The notes: generated from the letters alone by a model not told the origin. Positions 33,816 through 45,447 are shown, counted from the stretch's first letter. The stretch: DNA of 64,000 bases from Brassica napus (GCF_020379485.1 NC_063446.1:12075597-12139596), one strand, 5' to 3'. Program-made: numbers and translations.

Positions 33816-35990
33816 AAAGAATAATCATCTATCTATAAAAATTTTTGTTATCCTAATTTCTAAATCAAAAACTCAAATCTACAATATTTATGTAAAATGT
33901 AAATTTTCCAAAAATAGCAGTTTTTAAGAAATTTATTTAAAAAAATATAAAATATTGATGAATAATTCGGAACGAATACTCAACTATCCAAAAATATTCT
34001 TGTTATCTTAATTTCTACAGCACAAACTCAAATCTACAATATTTTTCTAAAAAATGAAAACTTTCCGAAAACATCAGTTTTATAAAAAAAATATATAAAA
34101 ATACAAAATATTGATGAAAAAATCTGAAAAAATACTCATCTATCAACAAATATTCTTGTTATTCTAATTTCTAAATCAAAAACCCAAATCTATAGTATTT
34201 CTCTAAAATGCAAACTTTCCAAAAATAGCAGTTTTTAAGAAATTTATTTAAAAAATACAATATATTGATGAATAATTCTGAAAGAATACTCAACTATCCA
34301 CAAATATTCTTGTTATCTTAATTTCTAAACCACAAACCCAAATCTACAATATTTCTCTAAAAAAATGAAAACTTTCCAAAAATAGCAGTTTTTAAGAAGA
34401 TTATTTAAAAATACAACCTATTGATGAAAAACTCTGAAAGAATACTCAATTATCCACAAATATTCTTTTTATCCTAATTTCTAAACGACAAACCCAAATC
34501 TACAATATTTCCATAAGAAAATGAAAACTTTCCAAAAATAGCTGTTTTTAAGAAGATTATTTAAAAATACAACATATTGATGAAAAACTCTGAAAGAATA
34601 CTCAACTATCCACAAATATTCATGTTACCATAATTTCTAAATCGCAAACCCAAATCTACAATATTTCTCTATAAAATGAAAACTTTCCAAAAATTATATA
34701 TTTTAAGAAAATTATTTAAAAATACAACCTATTGATTAAAAACTCTGAAAGAATACTAAACTATCCACAAATATTCTTGTTATCATAATTTCTAAATCAC
34801 AAACTCAAATCTATAATATTTCGCTAAGTAAATGAAAACTTTTCAAAAATAGCAGCTTTTAAGAAAATTATTTAAAACTGCAACCTATTGAAGAAAAACT
34901 CTGAAAGAATATTCATCTATCAACAAATATTCTTGTTATTCTAATTTCTAAATCATAATCTCAAATCTCGAAATTTCTCTAAAAAATGAACACTTTCTCT
35001 AAATAACAACTTTTAAGAAGATTATTTAAAAATACAAGATATTGATGAAAAATTATGAAAGAATACTCACCTATCCACAAATATTTTTTTTTTATCCTAA
35101 TTTATAAATCACAAACCCAAATTTACGATATTTGTCTAAAAATGAAAACTTTCCAAAATATTAGTTTTTAAGAAAATTATTTCAAAATATAACATATTGA
35201 TGAAAAATTCTGAAAGAATAATCATCTATCTATAAAAATTCTTGTTATCCTAATTTCTAAATCAAAAACCCAAATCTACAATATTTCTCTAAAATGTAAA
35301 CTTTCCAAAAATAGCAGTTTTTAAGAAATTTATTTAAAAAAATACAAAATATTGATGAATAATTCTGAACGAATACTCAACTATCTAAAAATATTCTTGC
35401 TATCTTAATTTACAAACCACAAACCCAAATCTACAATATTTCTCTAAAAATGAAAACTTTTTTAAAATAGAAGTTTTTAAAAATATTATTTAAAAATACA
35501 ACATATTGATGAAAAACTCTGAAAGAATACTCAACTATCCACAAATATTCTTGTTATTCTAATTTATAAATCATAAACTCAAATCTACAATATTTATTTA
35601 AAAAAATGAAAACTTTCCAAAAATATCAGTTTTTAAGAAAATTATTTAAAAATATAACATATTGATGAAAAATATTCTTAAAGAAACTCATCTATCCACA
35701 AATATTATTTTTATCCTAATTTTTAAATCACAAAACTAAATCTAGAATATTTTTCTTATAAATGAAAAACTCTGAAATCGTGCTCAACTATCCAAAAATA
35801 TTCTTGTTATCATAATTTCTACATCACAAACTCAAATCTCCAATATTTATGTGTAAAATGAAAACTTTTCAAAAATAACAGTTTTTAAGAAAATTATTTA
35901 AAAATACAACATATTGATGAAAAATTCTGAAAGAAAACTTATCTATCCACAAATATTCTTGTTATCTTAATTTCTAAACCATAAACCCAA
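33816..35990 (+). repeat. 155-bp satellite array, main block 3
   Basis: About 14 copies. The first units repeat the order and variants of the units that follow copy A, implying a direct duplication of about 3.6 kb (offset between copies A and B). The array fades out near 35990 into unrelated AT-rich DNA. Confidence 0.9.
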
Positions 35991-36019
35991 AAAGTAATTG
36001 TTTGGATAGTAAAATTTTT

Positions 36020-36159
36020 TTACGCATTCACACCAATTAAATTATATACGTAGTAGTTACTAAATTTTTATATATACAATATATAAAATAAGATATAATA
36101 TGTAAAAATAATTTAAATATACAATGTTCACTCCGCGCAATGTGCGAGTCTTAACCTAG
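36020..36159 (+). mobile_element. Helitron-like 3' terminus
   Basis: AT-rich DNA ends in a small GC hairpin (CCGCGCAATGTGCG, 36133-36146) and then GAGTCTTAACCTAG followed by T at 36160. A short stem about 10 bases before CTAG|T is the canonical Helitron 3' end. The matching 5' TC end was not located, so it is unclear whether the satellite array lies inside this Helitron. Confidence 0.55.
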
Positions 36160-36743
36160 TACCATAGTATAGTTGATTTTTACTCTAATTTTATTCCAGT
36201 TTAAAATAACAAAAAATAATATATTATATACAAATAAATTTATTATTCTACTTTTAAATAATCATAAGAAATGAAATATAAAATATCTTATTTTAAACTC
36301 TAGTTTTGAAATATAAAAATATTGAAAATAATTTGAATAAAATCTTCAAACTGCAGTATCAGATTTTGCAAACCACTATGATTTTGAAAAATAAATTAAT
36401 ATGTATGTATAGATCCAAATAAAATCTTGATTGATTGAGAGCTAACAGTACCAACTACTTGCTCTGTCTACATAATTGAGAGTGGTCGAGTTACTGGGTG
36501 AAGATTACACCTGAGTGACTCTGTGAGCAAAGGTGACTTGAATCTTGGACGAGATGATATCATTGAAGCTTATTCATTACGAAAAATCTAAAACTAAATT
36601 ATTTAAAAGCCAACAATAGTTGTCAGACATAACTTTAAGAGAGAAAAGCGACACAGAGTGCTCATTGTTCCAAGAACAAAAAGGATAGGACGACGACAAA
36701 ATATAACAGACTTGTTGAAGAGCATCCCACCAACAGACAAGCT
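36160..36743. other. Spacer and TIM17-2 3' UTR
   Basis: AT-rich spacer up to about 36500, then the probable 3' UTR of minus-strand TIM17-2. No further gene is seen. Confidence 0.5.
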
Positions 36744-37400
36744 TTACTTGTACTCAAATGATGGCACAGGAGGCGCATCAAAACTGTCTAACACCTTCGT
36801 TTCACTTCCGCTACTCGTTTGCTGCGGCTCCTCGTTCTTCTTACCAAAAAGACCTCCAAACCATGACGAAGCAGTATTCTCCGGTGGTTGCCCCTGATTC
36901 GGCATCTGCTGCTGCTGCTGCTGCTGCCCCATCTGCATCCCAGGCATCCCAGCCATCCCTTCCTCCATCTGCATATGCTGAGGCTCAGCCATCATCTTGT
37001 TCAACGCTATCCCCGCTCCTTCGATCAAAGCCAACAGAACCCCACCAACAAGCGCAGACCTCACAGCTGCGTTAGGCCCCTGACGCATAGACAGAAACCC
37101 ACCAGTCGCAGCACCTGCAATAATCGAGTTCCAGGGATCCTCCTTCTGCCTAAGGTACACCATGGAGCAATCAAACGTCGAGAAAAGACCTCCCCAAACA
37201 GCGAAACTGCCTCCCAGGCGAGGAGCGTTCATGGCAACGGCTTGTTTGCCGCCGAGAAAGCGACTGCCTTTAGGGGAGTTGTATGTTCCCTTGAGGAAGT
37301 GAAAGGCGGATCCTCCAACGGCTCCCATACCAAAGGCGCCGCCGATGTCGTCGAGGATACGGTCAGGGCACGGCTCTCGTGATGACTCCGGAGTTCCCAT
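36744..37400 (-). CDS. TIM17-2: Mitochondrial inner-membrane translocase subunit TIM17
   Basis: Channel-side subunit of the TIM23 presequence translocase, which moves precursor proteins across or into the mitochondrial inner membrane. The single coding exon gives 218 aa. The N-terminus [20 protein letters not shown] is the TIM17 start. Hydrophobic segments with glycine packing motifs lie near 16-36, 62-82, 93-107 and 113-134. The conserved [19 protein letters not shown] lies at 84-102. The tail is Met/Gln-rich with a run of Gln near 159-165 (CTG/CAG codons), then WFGGLFGKK and the C-terminus [12 protein letters not shown], the extended tail of plant TIM17 type 2. Identity with TIM17-2 (At2g37410) rests on this tail and on gene order. 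Upstream, a 5' UTR intron ends exactly at the ATG. Confidence 0.95.
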   Translation of the reverse strand: MGTPESSREPCPDRILDDIGGAFGMGAVGGSAFHFLKGTYNSPKGSRFLGGKQAVAMNAPRLGGSFAVWGGLFSTFDCSMVYLRQKEDPWNSIIAGAATGGFLSMRQGPNAAVRSALVGGVLLALIEGAGIALNKMMAEPQHMQMEEGMAGMPGMQMGQQQQQQQMPNQGQPPENTASSWFGGLFGKKNEEPQQTSSGSETKVLDSFDAPPVPSFEYK

Positions 37401-37740
37401 CTAATAAGATGATAAAATTGATTGATTGATGATTCTGAGGTACTCAAATGAAATTAGGGTTTCTAAAGCCACCGCGATCAAGACACAGAGCCTTGTCTGA
37501 TTCCGATTACGACAAAGGTTAAAACTTTTCTACAATCGAACAGAGGCGATTAGGGTTTGTCAAACCTTACGAACGTCGTAGGATTGTGGATAGAAATGAA
37601 GCCGCGAGAAGTGTGGAAGGTGCGAGAGGATAAATATAAACGTACCTGGGAAATCGATAGAGGATGGGCGAGTTTGAGAGAGGGAGAATGAAACGCGACG
37701 GAGAGCGAAGAAGACTCTGCGACAAGGCTTTTTTTTTTTT
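37401..37740 (-). promoter_or_regulatory. TIM17-2: TIM17-2 5' UTR intron and leader
   Basis: The acceptor TTATTAG abuts the ATG directly, and a consensus donor CAG|GTACGT lies at 37646/37645, giving a ~245-nt leader intron. The intron holds two telo-box-like AAACCCTAA words on the minus strand (near 37454 and 37552). The first exon runs from 37646 to about 37730, with a T-run on the plus strand just upstream. Confidence 0.6.
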
Positions 37741-38121
37741 TTTTAATTATTATTAGGGTTGGGCCGACAAGAAAAACTTGGTTCAGAAGCGGTCGAAACT
37801 TGGTTGCCTTTTATATGTAGATTTTATTTTACCCTTTTACTATATTTTTTTTCATTGCTGTAAATAGTAAACATAGGAAAGAATGAAGGTTACAAAACTG
37901 AATGGAATTCTTAGCAAAAAAAAAAACTGAATAGAATCAAAATAATTAAATTACTGAAAATTTAAAATCAAAACTAAAATTATATATTTTTTAAAAAAAT
38001 ATCTTCAAATAACATTAAATCATGTTTCTATTTTAAAATAACATAAAGAAACATTTCACGAAATAACATTTATTAATAATTTAATAATAAAATTTCACGA
38101 AATAACATTTATTAATAATTT
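37740..38121. other. Spacer with 30-bp direct repeat at the CACTA edge
   Basis: AT-rich spacer. A 30-bp sequence (TTTCACGAAATAACATTTAT and on) occurs at 38053-38082 and again at 38092-38121, right where CACTA-type sequence (CCGAGAAACC, then GTCGGAATATTCCGAGG) starts. Confidence 0.6.
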
Positions 38122-38336
38122 CCGAGAAACCATTGCCGTCGGAATATTCCGAGGAAGAGATACACTTCCTCGGAATATTCACAAAAATATTTTTTTTAAA
38201 AAAATTAAAAATTTATTTTTTTAATTGAAATTCGAAAATATAAAATTAAAATTGAAATAGAAAACATATTAGAAAATATTCAAAGTTGTACGTACCAAAA
38301 TAAAACATTCAGAGTTTTTGAAAAAAAAAAAAGAAA

Positions 38337-39950
38337 CTAGGGGAACTGCTCGTTCGGGTACATCCTCCTCATCATCTCCATCATTTGCTCGTTCTGCCTC
38401 CTCGTTGCCTCCCATCCCGCCTCTTGATCCGCCATCTTTTGCTCCAACGCAGCTATGCGATCATCTTTGTCCTTCAACTGGTCCAGCACTTCTGGATCAA
38501 CATAGGTCTGTGTTGCAGAAGGAGGAACCGACCGGGCTCGACGACCCAAACCGACCAAACGTCCCTTCTTATTTGGAACCGACTGAAATAGAAAATAAAC
38601 AAATTTAAATAATAGAAAAGATGATAAAATGAAAATAAAGAAATAAATGAATTGAACTTCTTTATAAAGAACATACCGATTCAACGATTTCGTTGATTCG
38701 AATCCGGGACAAGTTGGTCGAAGCCGTCGAAGTGGCGTCCAGGTCGGTTTGAAGCTGAGATAGACAGGTCTCTTCGTCTTCCTTCTGAGTTTCGATCAGG
38801 CTGAGCACATCCTTCACAACACCATCATCAATCTCCCCGGTGTGCTTGTTGGTATGTGTTGTCTTCATTAGGACGAAATCATCAACCGAATCGCCATCAT
38901 TTTGATCCGCCTTGAAAAAAACAAAAGTTAAACAAACATTAGAAATTAGAATAAATGCATAAAAAATAAAATAAAAATACTTAAATAATTAAAAAAAAAG
39001 ATTGAACTTACCAAGCGATCCCCCAGAGTGGCAATAGCCTGGGCACCCAAATTGTGCTTGTACATGCCTTTCCCGCCACGATCGCTCTTGCGGTTGGCGG
39101 AGTTGGTCACGGAGTTAGCTTTCGTCTCGTCCTTATCATGCACACACAACTCCTCCCAGACCGTGCTGTTGATCGACTTCGGGACCTTTTAGTAAAAAAA
39201 ATATAAAATAGTTTAATAAATCCAAAAATAGTTTAATAAATTCTAAAAATTGTTTAATAAATTATAAAAAAACCTGGTTGATGAGCCACTTCTGCTTCTA
39301 CTCGTAGATCTGCTTCCCATAGTTGTCCATAACTTTATGGACGAAGGCGTCACAAATAAAGTTCGTGTGATCGGGATTCCAGGTGAACTCTTGCTGAAAA
39401 ATAAAACACAATTTGTAGAAATTTTATATTAAAGATTAAAAATATAAGTTAAAAAATTAGAATACTTACCGCAAACTAACGAAACCACATCTCCTGGTTC
39501 TCGGCAGGGAAGTGAGAGAAAGTCGGATATCCCTTGCTGAGGTTCAAGTACATCATATTGTTGATCCATGCGCTGATCCCGTTCCCGGATAGGTTGAACC
39601 TAATATAAGAAACAAATTATTAATAATGAATCAAATTTTAATGAAAGGAAAAAAAAGACTTTTAATTACCATGTTTGACGTCGTCCCTTTGGACACAGAG
39701 TGAGATAAGGAAGATGCTCACGACCGGGCTGTTGAACCAACTGGGCAACATTCATCACTCCCGGAATGACTGGAGGGGCGGGAGGGGGTGCAGCAGCGGG
39801 AGCAAAAACCAGAGCGGGAAATGAAGAATCCCGACAGTGGCTGCTCGACCCCCGAGAGTGGCTGGACGAACCCTAAGAGTGGCTCCCCGTACCACTACGA
39901 CCTCGTGGTGAGGCACGACGAGATCGAGACCGGGTCTGATCACCAGTAGA
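38337..39950 (-). pseudogene. CACTA accessory gene (Ptta/En-Spm plant transposase type)
   Basis: Degenerate multi-exon gene on the minus strand. Exon-like pieces separated by consensus introns include 38677-38910 (reads ADQNDGDSVDDFVLMKTTHT) and 38337-38582 (ends MMRRMYPNEQFP then TAG, with a coiled-coil-like Asp/Lys/Glu stretch before it). Others are near 39013-39186 ([19 protein letters not shown]), near 39280-39390 (EFTWNPDHTNFICDAFVHK) and near 39480-39600 (LNLSKGYPTFSHFPAENQ). The Arg/Ser-rich start is near 39840-39950. This is the usual Ptta-type protein of plant CACTA elements (Transposase_24 family). In-frame stops within exons (in the QIYE/KQKWLIN exon, after EMWFR, and in the HS-GSSS repeat) show it is dead. 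Confidence 0.75.
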
Positions 39951-39954
39951 CCTG

Positions 39955-40265
39955 TAAATTAAAAAAAACATATTTAAAAATAGTTTTAATAAATATTAAT
40001 TGAAAAAATATTTAAAATTAGTTATAATAAATATATAAATTAAAAAAAAAATTTAAAAATAGTTTTAATAAATATTAATTGAAAAAATATTTAAAATTAG
40101 TTATAATAAATATATAAATTAAAAAAACATATTTAAAAATAGTTTTAATAAATATTAATTGAAAAAATATTTAAAATTAGTTATAATAAATATATAAATT
40201 AAAAAAAAACATATTTAAAAATAGTTTTAATAAATATTAATTGAAAAAATATTTAAAATTAGTTT
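39955..40265. repeat. ~82-bp AT-rich tandem repeat within the CACTA element
   Basis: Nearly four copies of a unit containing TTTAAAAATAGTTTTAATAA and AAAATTAGTTATAATAAATA, with spacing of about 82 bp. The following stretch to about 40510 carries shorter repeats built on AAAATCGAATTTATATACAA. Confidence 0.85.
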
Positions 40266-41434
40266 TTATAAATACAAAAAATAATAAAATAGTGTTTGTA
40301 AATCAAAAAAATGTTTTATAAATACAAAATAAGTTTTAATAAATATAAATATTTTTATAAATATGAAATCATCTTTTATAAATCCAAAAATCGAATTTAT
40401 ATACAAAAAACATTTTGTAAAATCCAAAAAATCGAATTTATATACAAAAAACGTTTTGTAAAATACAAAAATCGAATTTATATACAAAAATCTTTTATAA
40501 ATACAAAAATAAAAAAAAATTATAAAAAAATTATAAACCAATTCAACACAACAAATTATCCAACCAAATCACAATTCTAAACCTATTATACAACCAAATC
40601 ACAATCCTAACCAATCACCCTAACAAAAATCTATCAAAAAACTTCTAAAATCATCAAATCTACACAAAAACCTAACAAATAGAACCTAAGAGAGTGAGAT
40701 AGGGTCCTTACATGATTTGTGTAGGTTTAGAGAGGATTCGCCGGAGAGATCGTCAGGAGAAAAGGGGGAGATCGCCGGAGAGGAGGGAGAGGAGCCGGAG
40801 AGGAAGAAGAGAGAAATGGGGAAGAAGAAGTGTTTCTTCTTTATAAAACCTAGGGTCCGACGGAAACTATCCGTCGGAATTTCCTCGGTATTTTCAATTT
40901 CAATTTTCGCGAAATATTTCTCGGCTGGTTTGTCCGGTTAAATGAAAATATTCCGAGGAAATTACGACGGACACTAAAATATCCGTCGGAATTTCCTCAG
41001 ATATTTCATTAATTCGAAGAAAAAGAATATCCTATGCATGTATTTCTATTGGTTTATATTGTTCCTCGGAATTTCCTCGGAATATTCCGAGAAAATTCCG
41101 AGAAACACATGTTTGGGGTTTCAAAGCATCAATTTTTTTTGCCCTATATCATTTCTTATACAAATGCAATGCATACCATTGAGGAATTTTTGTATAGATG
41201 ATCATAAACTATGAAATAACAAAATTTCAAAACGAATTGTAAGTATTCCCTTTATCGTTCATTAAAGTGTATAAATGTTTCTCTTATGCTGTGGGGATTT
41301 CGTTCATACAATCGGAAAAGTGTTTATTATAGGGTAAGGAACAAATTTTTGACTTCATAATAAGTCTAAGACACTTAATAAGGGTTATATAAGTGTTATT
41401 CAAACCGCAAAACGTTGTTTTCGGTTTAAAAACC

Positions 41435-43807
41435 CTACTTCCTCGGAATTTCCTCGGCAAAGTTTGAAGTTTCTGAATTTATCATCTGTGCGATTATAGA
41501 ACCCACCCTACTATAATTTTTCACCATCTTCTTCAAATGGTACATATACCGCTCATACAAATACATCCATTTATACTGCACAGGACCACCAAGTTCCAAT
41601 TCTCTTGCCAGGTGAATAACAAGATGCTCCATAACATCAAAAAATGATGGAGGAAATATCTTCTCAAGGTTGCACTGAATCACGGCTATGTTAGTCTTCA
41701 AATTTTCAATACCTTCAAGAGTCACTGATCTCGTGCATAAATCACGGAAGAAAGCACTAATCCCTGCAATTGCTTCATGAACATTCCGTGGTAATAGTTC
41801 CTTGAAGGCAAACGGAAGGAGGCGCTGCATCATTACATGGCAATCGTGACTCTTCAAGCCGATAAACTTTCATTCCTTTCTGTCGACACAGTTACGCAAA
41901 TTAGATGCGTAACCGTCTGGAAATTCCACATCGTTCGAAATCCAATCAAAGAACGCATATTTTCCCTTTGCATCAAGTCGGTATATGGGAAAAGGAGCCC
42001 TACCATTCTCATCAACATGAAGTTCTGAACGAGCACATATATCGACTAAATCCAGTCTTGACTTCAAATTATCCTGTGTTTTACCTTGAACGTTAAGGAT
42101 CGTGTTCATGAGATTGTCAAAAAAGTTCTTCTCAATATGCATGACATCTAAATTATGCCTCAGCAGATGATCCTTCCAGTATGGCAGATCCCAGAAAATA
42201 CTCTTTTTGTGTCAATTATGTAGCTCTCCAACCGCACTGACTCTAATGTTTTCATGTCCACCTACATCTGGCGTCCTTTCTGCATCAAAATACCTAAACT
42301 GCTTCAACAAATCTTTTCCACTAACTTCCTCAGGTGGACCATCAAACACCTGCTTATTCTTCGTAAACGAAGTCTTACTCATGCGGTATGGATGATCAGG
42401 TGGTAGAAATCGTCTGTGACAGTCAAACCAACACGTTTTCCTTCCGTTCTTTAGTTGGAAAGCATCTGTGTCATCTTGACAATATGGACATGATAGCCTT
42501 CTATGCGTTGTCCATCCAGATAACATACCATATGCTGGAAAATCACTTATTGTCCACATAAGTACTGCCAGCATTTGAAAGTTTTCTTTACATGAAACAT
42601 CGTATGTTTCAGCACATTGAGCCCATAGTTGTTGCAACTCATATATTAGTGGCTGAAGAAACACATCAAGTGATCTCTTAGGATGCTCTGGTCCGGGAAC
42701 GAGAATGGAGAGAAACAAAAACTCTCGTCGCAAGCACAAGCTTGGCGGTAAGTTGTATGGTGTAGGAATGACTGGCCATAGAGAATACTGTCTTCCACTC
42801 TTGCCAAACGGGCTGAAACCATCAGTACATAATCCAAGGTAGACATTTCTTCTCTCATACGCAAAGTCGGGATATTTTGATTGGAAATGCTTCCACGCTT
42901 TTGCATCTGAAGGATGTCTAATCTCACCATTTGTTGAATGCTCCGCATGTCATCTCATTGGTTGCGCTGTGCGTTCAGACTGATACAACCTCTGCAACCT
43001 TTCCGTCAAAGGCAAATACCACATCCTTTTAAATGGCACTGGAACTCTTCCACTCATATCTTTATAACGAGCATTTCCACAAAATTTGCATGTAACCCGC
43101 TCTTCATCCGCCCTCCAATAAATCATGCAGTTATCGCTGCATACATCTATTACCTGATACGATAAACCAAGACCAGCTACCAGTTTCTGAACCTCGTAGT
43201 ATGAACCAGGGGCTACATTATCCTCAGGTAGAATACCTTTTACAAAATCAGCAATCGCATCCACACAGTCTTCAGCCAAATTATAATATGTTTTAATGCC
43301 CATCAGTCTTGTTGCAGATGATAAAGCTGAATGACCATCTCTGCAACCTTCGTACAAGGGTTGCTTTCCAGCATCCAACATATCATAAAATCTCATAGCT
43401 TCTGCATTGGGTAAATCTTCCCCTCTAAAATGATCATTTACCATCTGCTCAGTACCTACACCATAATCTACATCCATTCTAATTGGTTCTTCTAACTTAA
43501 CCGCAGGCTGAGGTTCGCTAGTACTACCATATTCATAATCAGTTTCTCCATGATGATACCAAATTTTGTAACTTCGTGTAAACCCATTCAAATATAGATG
43601 AGTCCAAACATCCCACTCTTTAATAATCTTTCTATTTTTACAATTAGAGTAAGGACATCTTAACATACCTGTTTCTGCTTCCGGTAGTCGTTGAACTAAC
43701 CCCATGAATTCGGTTATACCTCGTTGGTATTCTTCCGTAAGCAATCTCGTGTTCGGATCCAAATGAGGTCGATCGATCCAAGAACGATAATACTTTGAAG
43801 AAGACAT
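41435..43807 (-). pseudogene. CACTA TNP2-like transposase, three in-frame stops
   Basis: One continuous frame of about 790 codons on the minus strand begins MSSSKYYRSWIDRPHLDPNT (ATG at 43805-43807) and contains the transposase-associated domain (ITEFMGLVQR, MLRCPYSNCKN, VWTHLYLNGF). The Tnp2 catalytic region includes DGFSPFGKSG, YSLWPVI, REFLFLSILVPGP and WTISDFPAYGMLSGW. HIEKNFFDNLMNT and the DUF4218 segment LKSHDCHVMMQRLLP through LPRNVHEAIAGISAFF and HLARELELGGPVQYKWMYLY follow. It is interrupted at 42950, 42212 and 41870 by TGA codons with no frame change; at the first two positions family proteins usually have Trp. The C-terminal part after SIIAQM runs into subterminal repeat sequence, so it is truncated. 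Confidence 0.9.
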
Positions 43808-44149
43808 GCTTTTTTCAATCAAATTCGTGTGTAAATATAGTATGTGAGAGGATGAAGAAATGGAGTGAATGAAGAGGTTGGGGGTGCGGGTATTTATAGA
43901 TGAAATGCTGCCGACAGTACCGAGGAAATTCCGACAGAATACCGACGGCAACGGCTCTTTCCTCGGAATTTCCTCGGAATTGTTAAAATCCCCAACGGCT
44001 CTGCAACGGTTATAATATATCCTCAGATATTCGTCGGTGTTTTCCGAGGAATATGCCTTCCTCGGTATTTCATTGGTATATTCCTCGGAATTTCCTCGGA
44101 AATTCGTCGGAATATTCCGAGGATCTCATTTTCCGTCAGAATGTCCGTC

Positions 44150-44174
44150 AGAATTACGATGTTTTCTTGTAGTG
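44150..44174 (-). repeat. CACTA terminal inverted repeat (surviving end)
   Basis: The sequence AATTACGATGTTTTCTTGTAGTG marks the transposon end. Its reverse starts CACTACAAGAAAACATCG. The three bases after it (TAT, 44175-44177) would be the target duplication; no partner exists because the other end is lost. Confidence 0.85.
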
Positions 44175-44177
44175 TAT

Positions 44178-45155
44178 TGAGTTAAACTTAAATATAGATT
44201 ACTTATTTAACTATCCCAATTTTTATGTAAATATTTATATAATTTTTTATCCTTGATATGATGATATTAAGATTATTAAAATATCTAAAACTCTTGTCAA
44301 AATGTAAATATATATAATAAACATATCATGTTACAATAATATTAACATCATGTATTAAATTTTGAAAAGTAATATTAGATTATTCAAAATATGGTAGTGA
44401 CACAGTTTTCTAAAAATAATATTATATCCTTTGAATATATTTTTGTAAAAATATATAACATTTGAAAATATGAAGCACAGATTGTTTAAAAAAAATTCAT
44501 TTACATATTTTGAAATATTATATATATGCTATAATATAAAGCACTTTTATTTACATATAATAATTTATATTCTGGTATTTTATGTCTTAATTATAGTATC
44601 ATGTATATACTATATTTTGAAACTTTTTTATCAAAAACATAAGTATAAGAATAGACTATCTTATTACAATTTTACCATATTTCTCATTAGAAACATTAAA
44701 TATATATATATATATATACAAATACAATAAAATAAATTAATATTTTTTAATTTATTTTTTATTATTTTGTTTAGTGCATAAGTTTACAATAAACTTTAGC
44801 TAAGATTTAAATTATTTTGCTTATAATTTTTAACTATGGAAATTACCATATACTTATTGTTTTATATTAAATTTTTATCATTAAACTATATGTCATAATT
44901 TTGATAAGGCATGTTATAATTAGATATGACTAATATCATCATTTTTAATTGACCATCTCACTGTTTTTTCTTAAATAATTGTTGCGAATACACTTAATCA
45001 AATCACTTATCAGATAATATAACGTCTAGGGATATCAAAGTCACATTGTTGAAATCATATTTATATCGCAAGGTGCTCATATTAAATTAATGACCGTGGC
45101 AAGTAAGTTGATGAGAACCCAAGTTGCTGGATTTATTGATGTGTGGTATAGATTT
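44178..45155. other. AT-rich spacer
   Basis: Very AT-rich DNA between the CACTA element and the ZAT11 promoter, with a short (AT)n at about 44698-44717. A Tyr/Ile-rich open frame at 44470-44730 reflects composition only. Confidence 0.55.
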
Positions 45156-45156
45156 G

Positions 45157-45447
45157 TTGACTAGACTCTTTTTGTTCAACCCGCATGGTATGCGTTGCGT
45201 CCGGCGGTCGAAGGGTGAAATTGAAAATGTCAATTGTCCCCAGTCAAACAACCAATGCTGACTGGTTGTTAGAATATTATTTTGGACGACTTATTTTGTT
45301 GTTCAAACTACAAGAAAGTCCAACTTTTAGTATTGCTCCTATAAATACATTCACACATGTTCTCAACTTTCATTCCAAACTAAATTCACTTCTTTTATTT
45401 CACTTTTCTTTCTGATATATTTCTCAAGATCTTGTCAAAATGATAGC
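45157..45447 (+). promoter_or_regulatory. ZAT11: ZAT11 promoter: W-box cores and TATA box
   Basis: A TATA box, TATAAATA, lies at 45340-45347, about 100 bp before the ATG. TTGAC W-box cores lie at 45157-45161 (plus) and 45243-45247 (inverted, GTCAA). WRKY-bound W-boxes fit the stress- and wound-inducible expression known for ZAT-type genes; that function is inferred. Confidence 0.5.

Larger units (their letters stand above)
38122..44174 (-). mobile_element. CACTA (En/Spm) transposon, left end missing
   Basis: The right end reads TTTTCTTGTAGTG at 44162-44174, the inverted form of CACTACAAGAAAA. Subterminal repeats of the words TTCCTCGGAATTTCCTCGG and ATTCCGAGGAA crowd 40860-41110 and 43910-44150, and a few lie at 38130-38185. 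Both typical genes lie on the minus strand: a TNP2-like transposase (41435-43807) and a Ptta/TNPD-like gene (38337-39950). No CACTA terminus occurs at the left, so the element is truncated and presumably immobile. AT-rich tandem repeats lie in its middle. Confidence 0.9.

Noticed and set aside
26936..35990. A CRISPR-like array
   Set aside because: The repeats are 155-bp, degenerate and head-to-tail with no unique spacers. This is a plant satellite, not a repeat-spacer array.
36758..37382. Plus-strand frames of 105 and 164 codons opposite TIM17-2
   Set aside because: They are the antisense of a well-conserved gene. The Ala-, Leu- and His-rich runs come from the CAG/CTG and Met codons of the TIM17-2 tail.
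42646..42948. A 100-codon frame overlapping the CACTA transposase
   Set aside because: It is in a different frame from the transposase reading DGFSPFGKSG and so on, which clearly is the real one.
44470..44730. Tyr/Ile-rich 86-codon frame
   Set aside because: It is explained by the AT-rich composition; there is no motif and no upstream signals.
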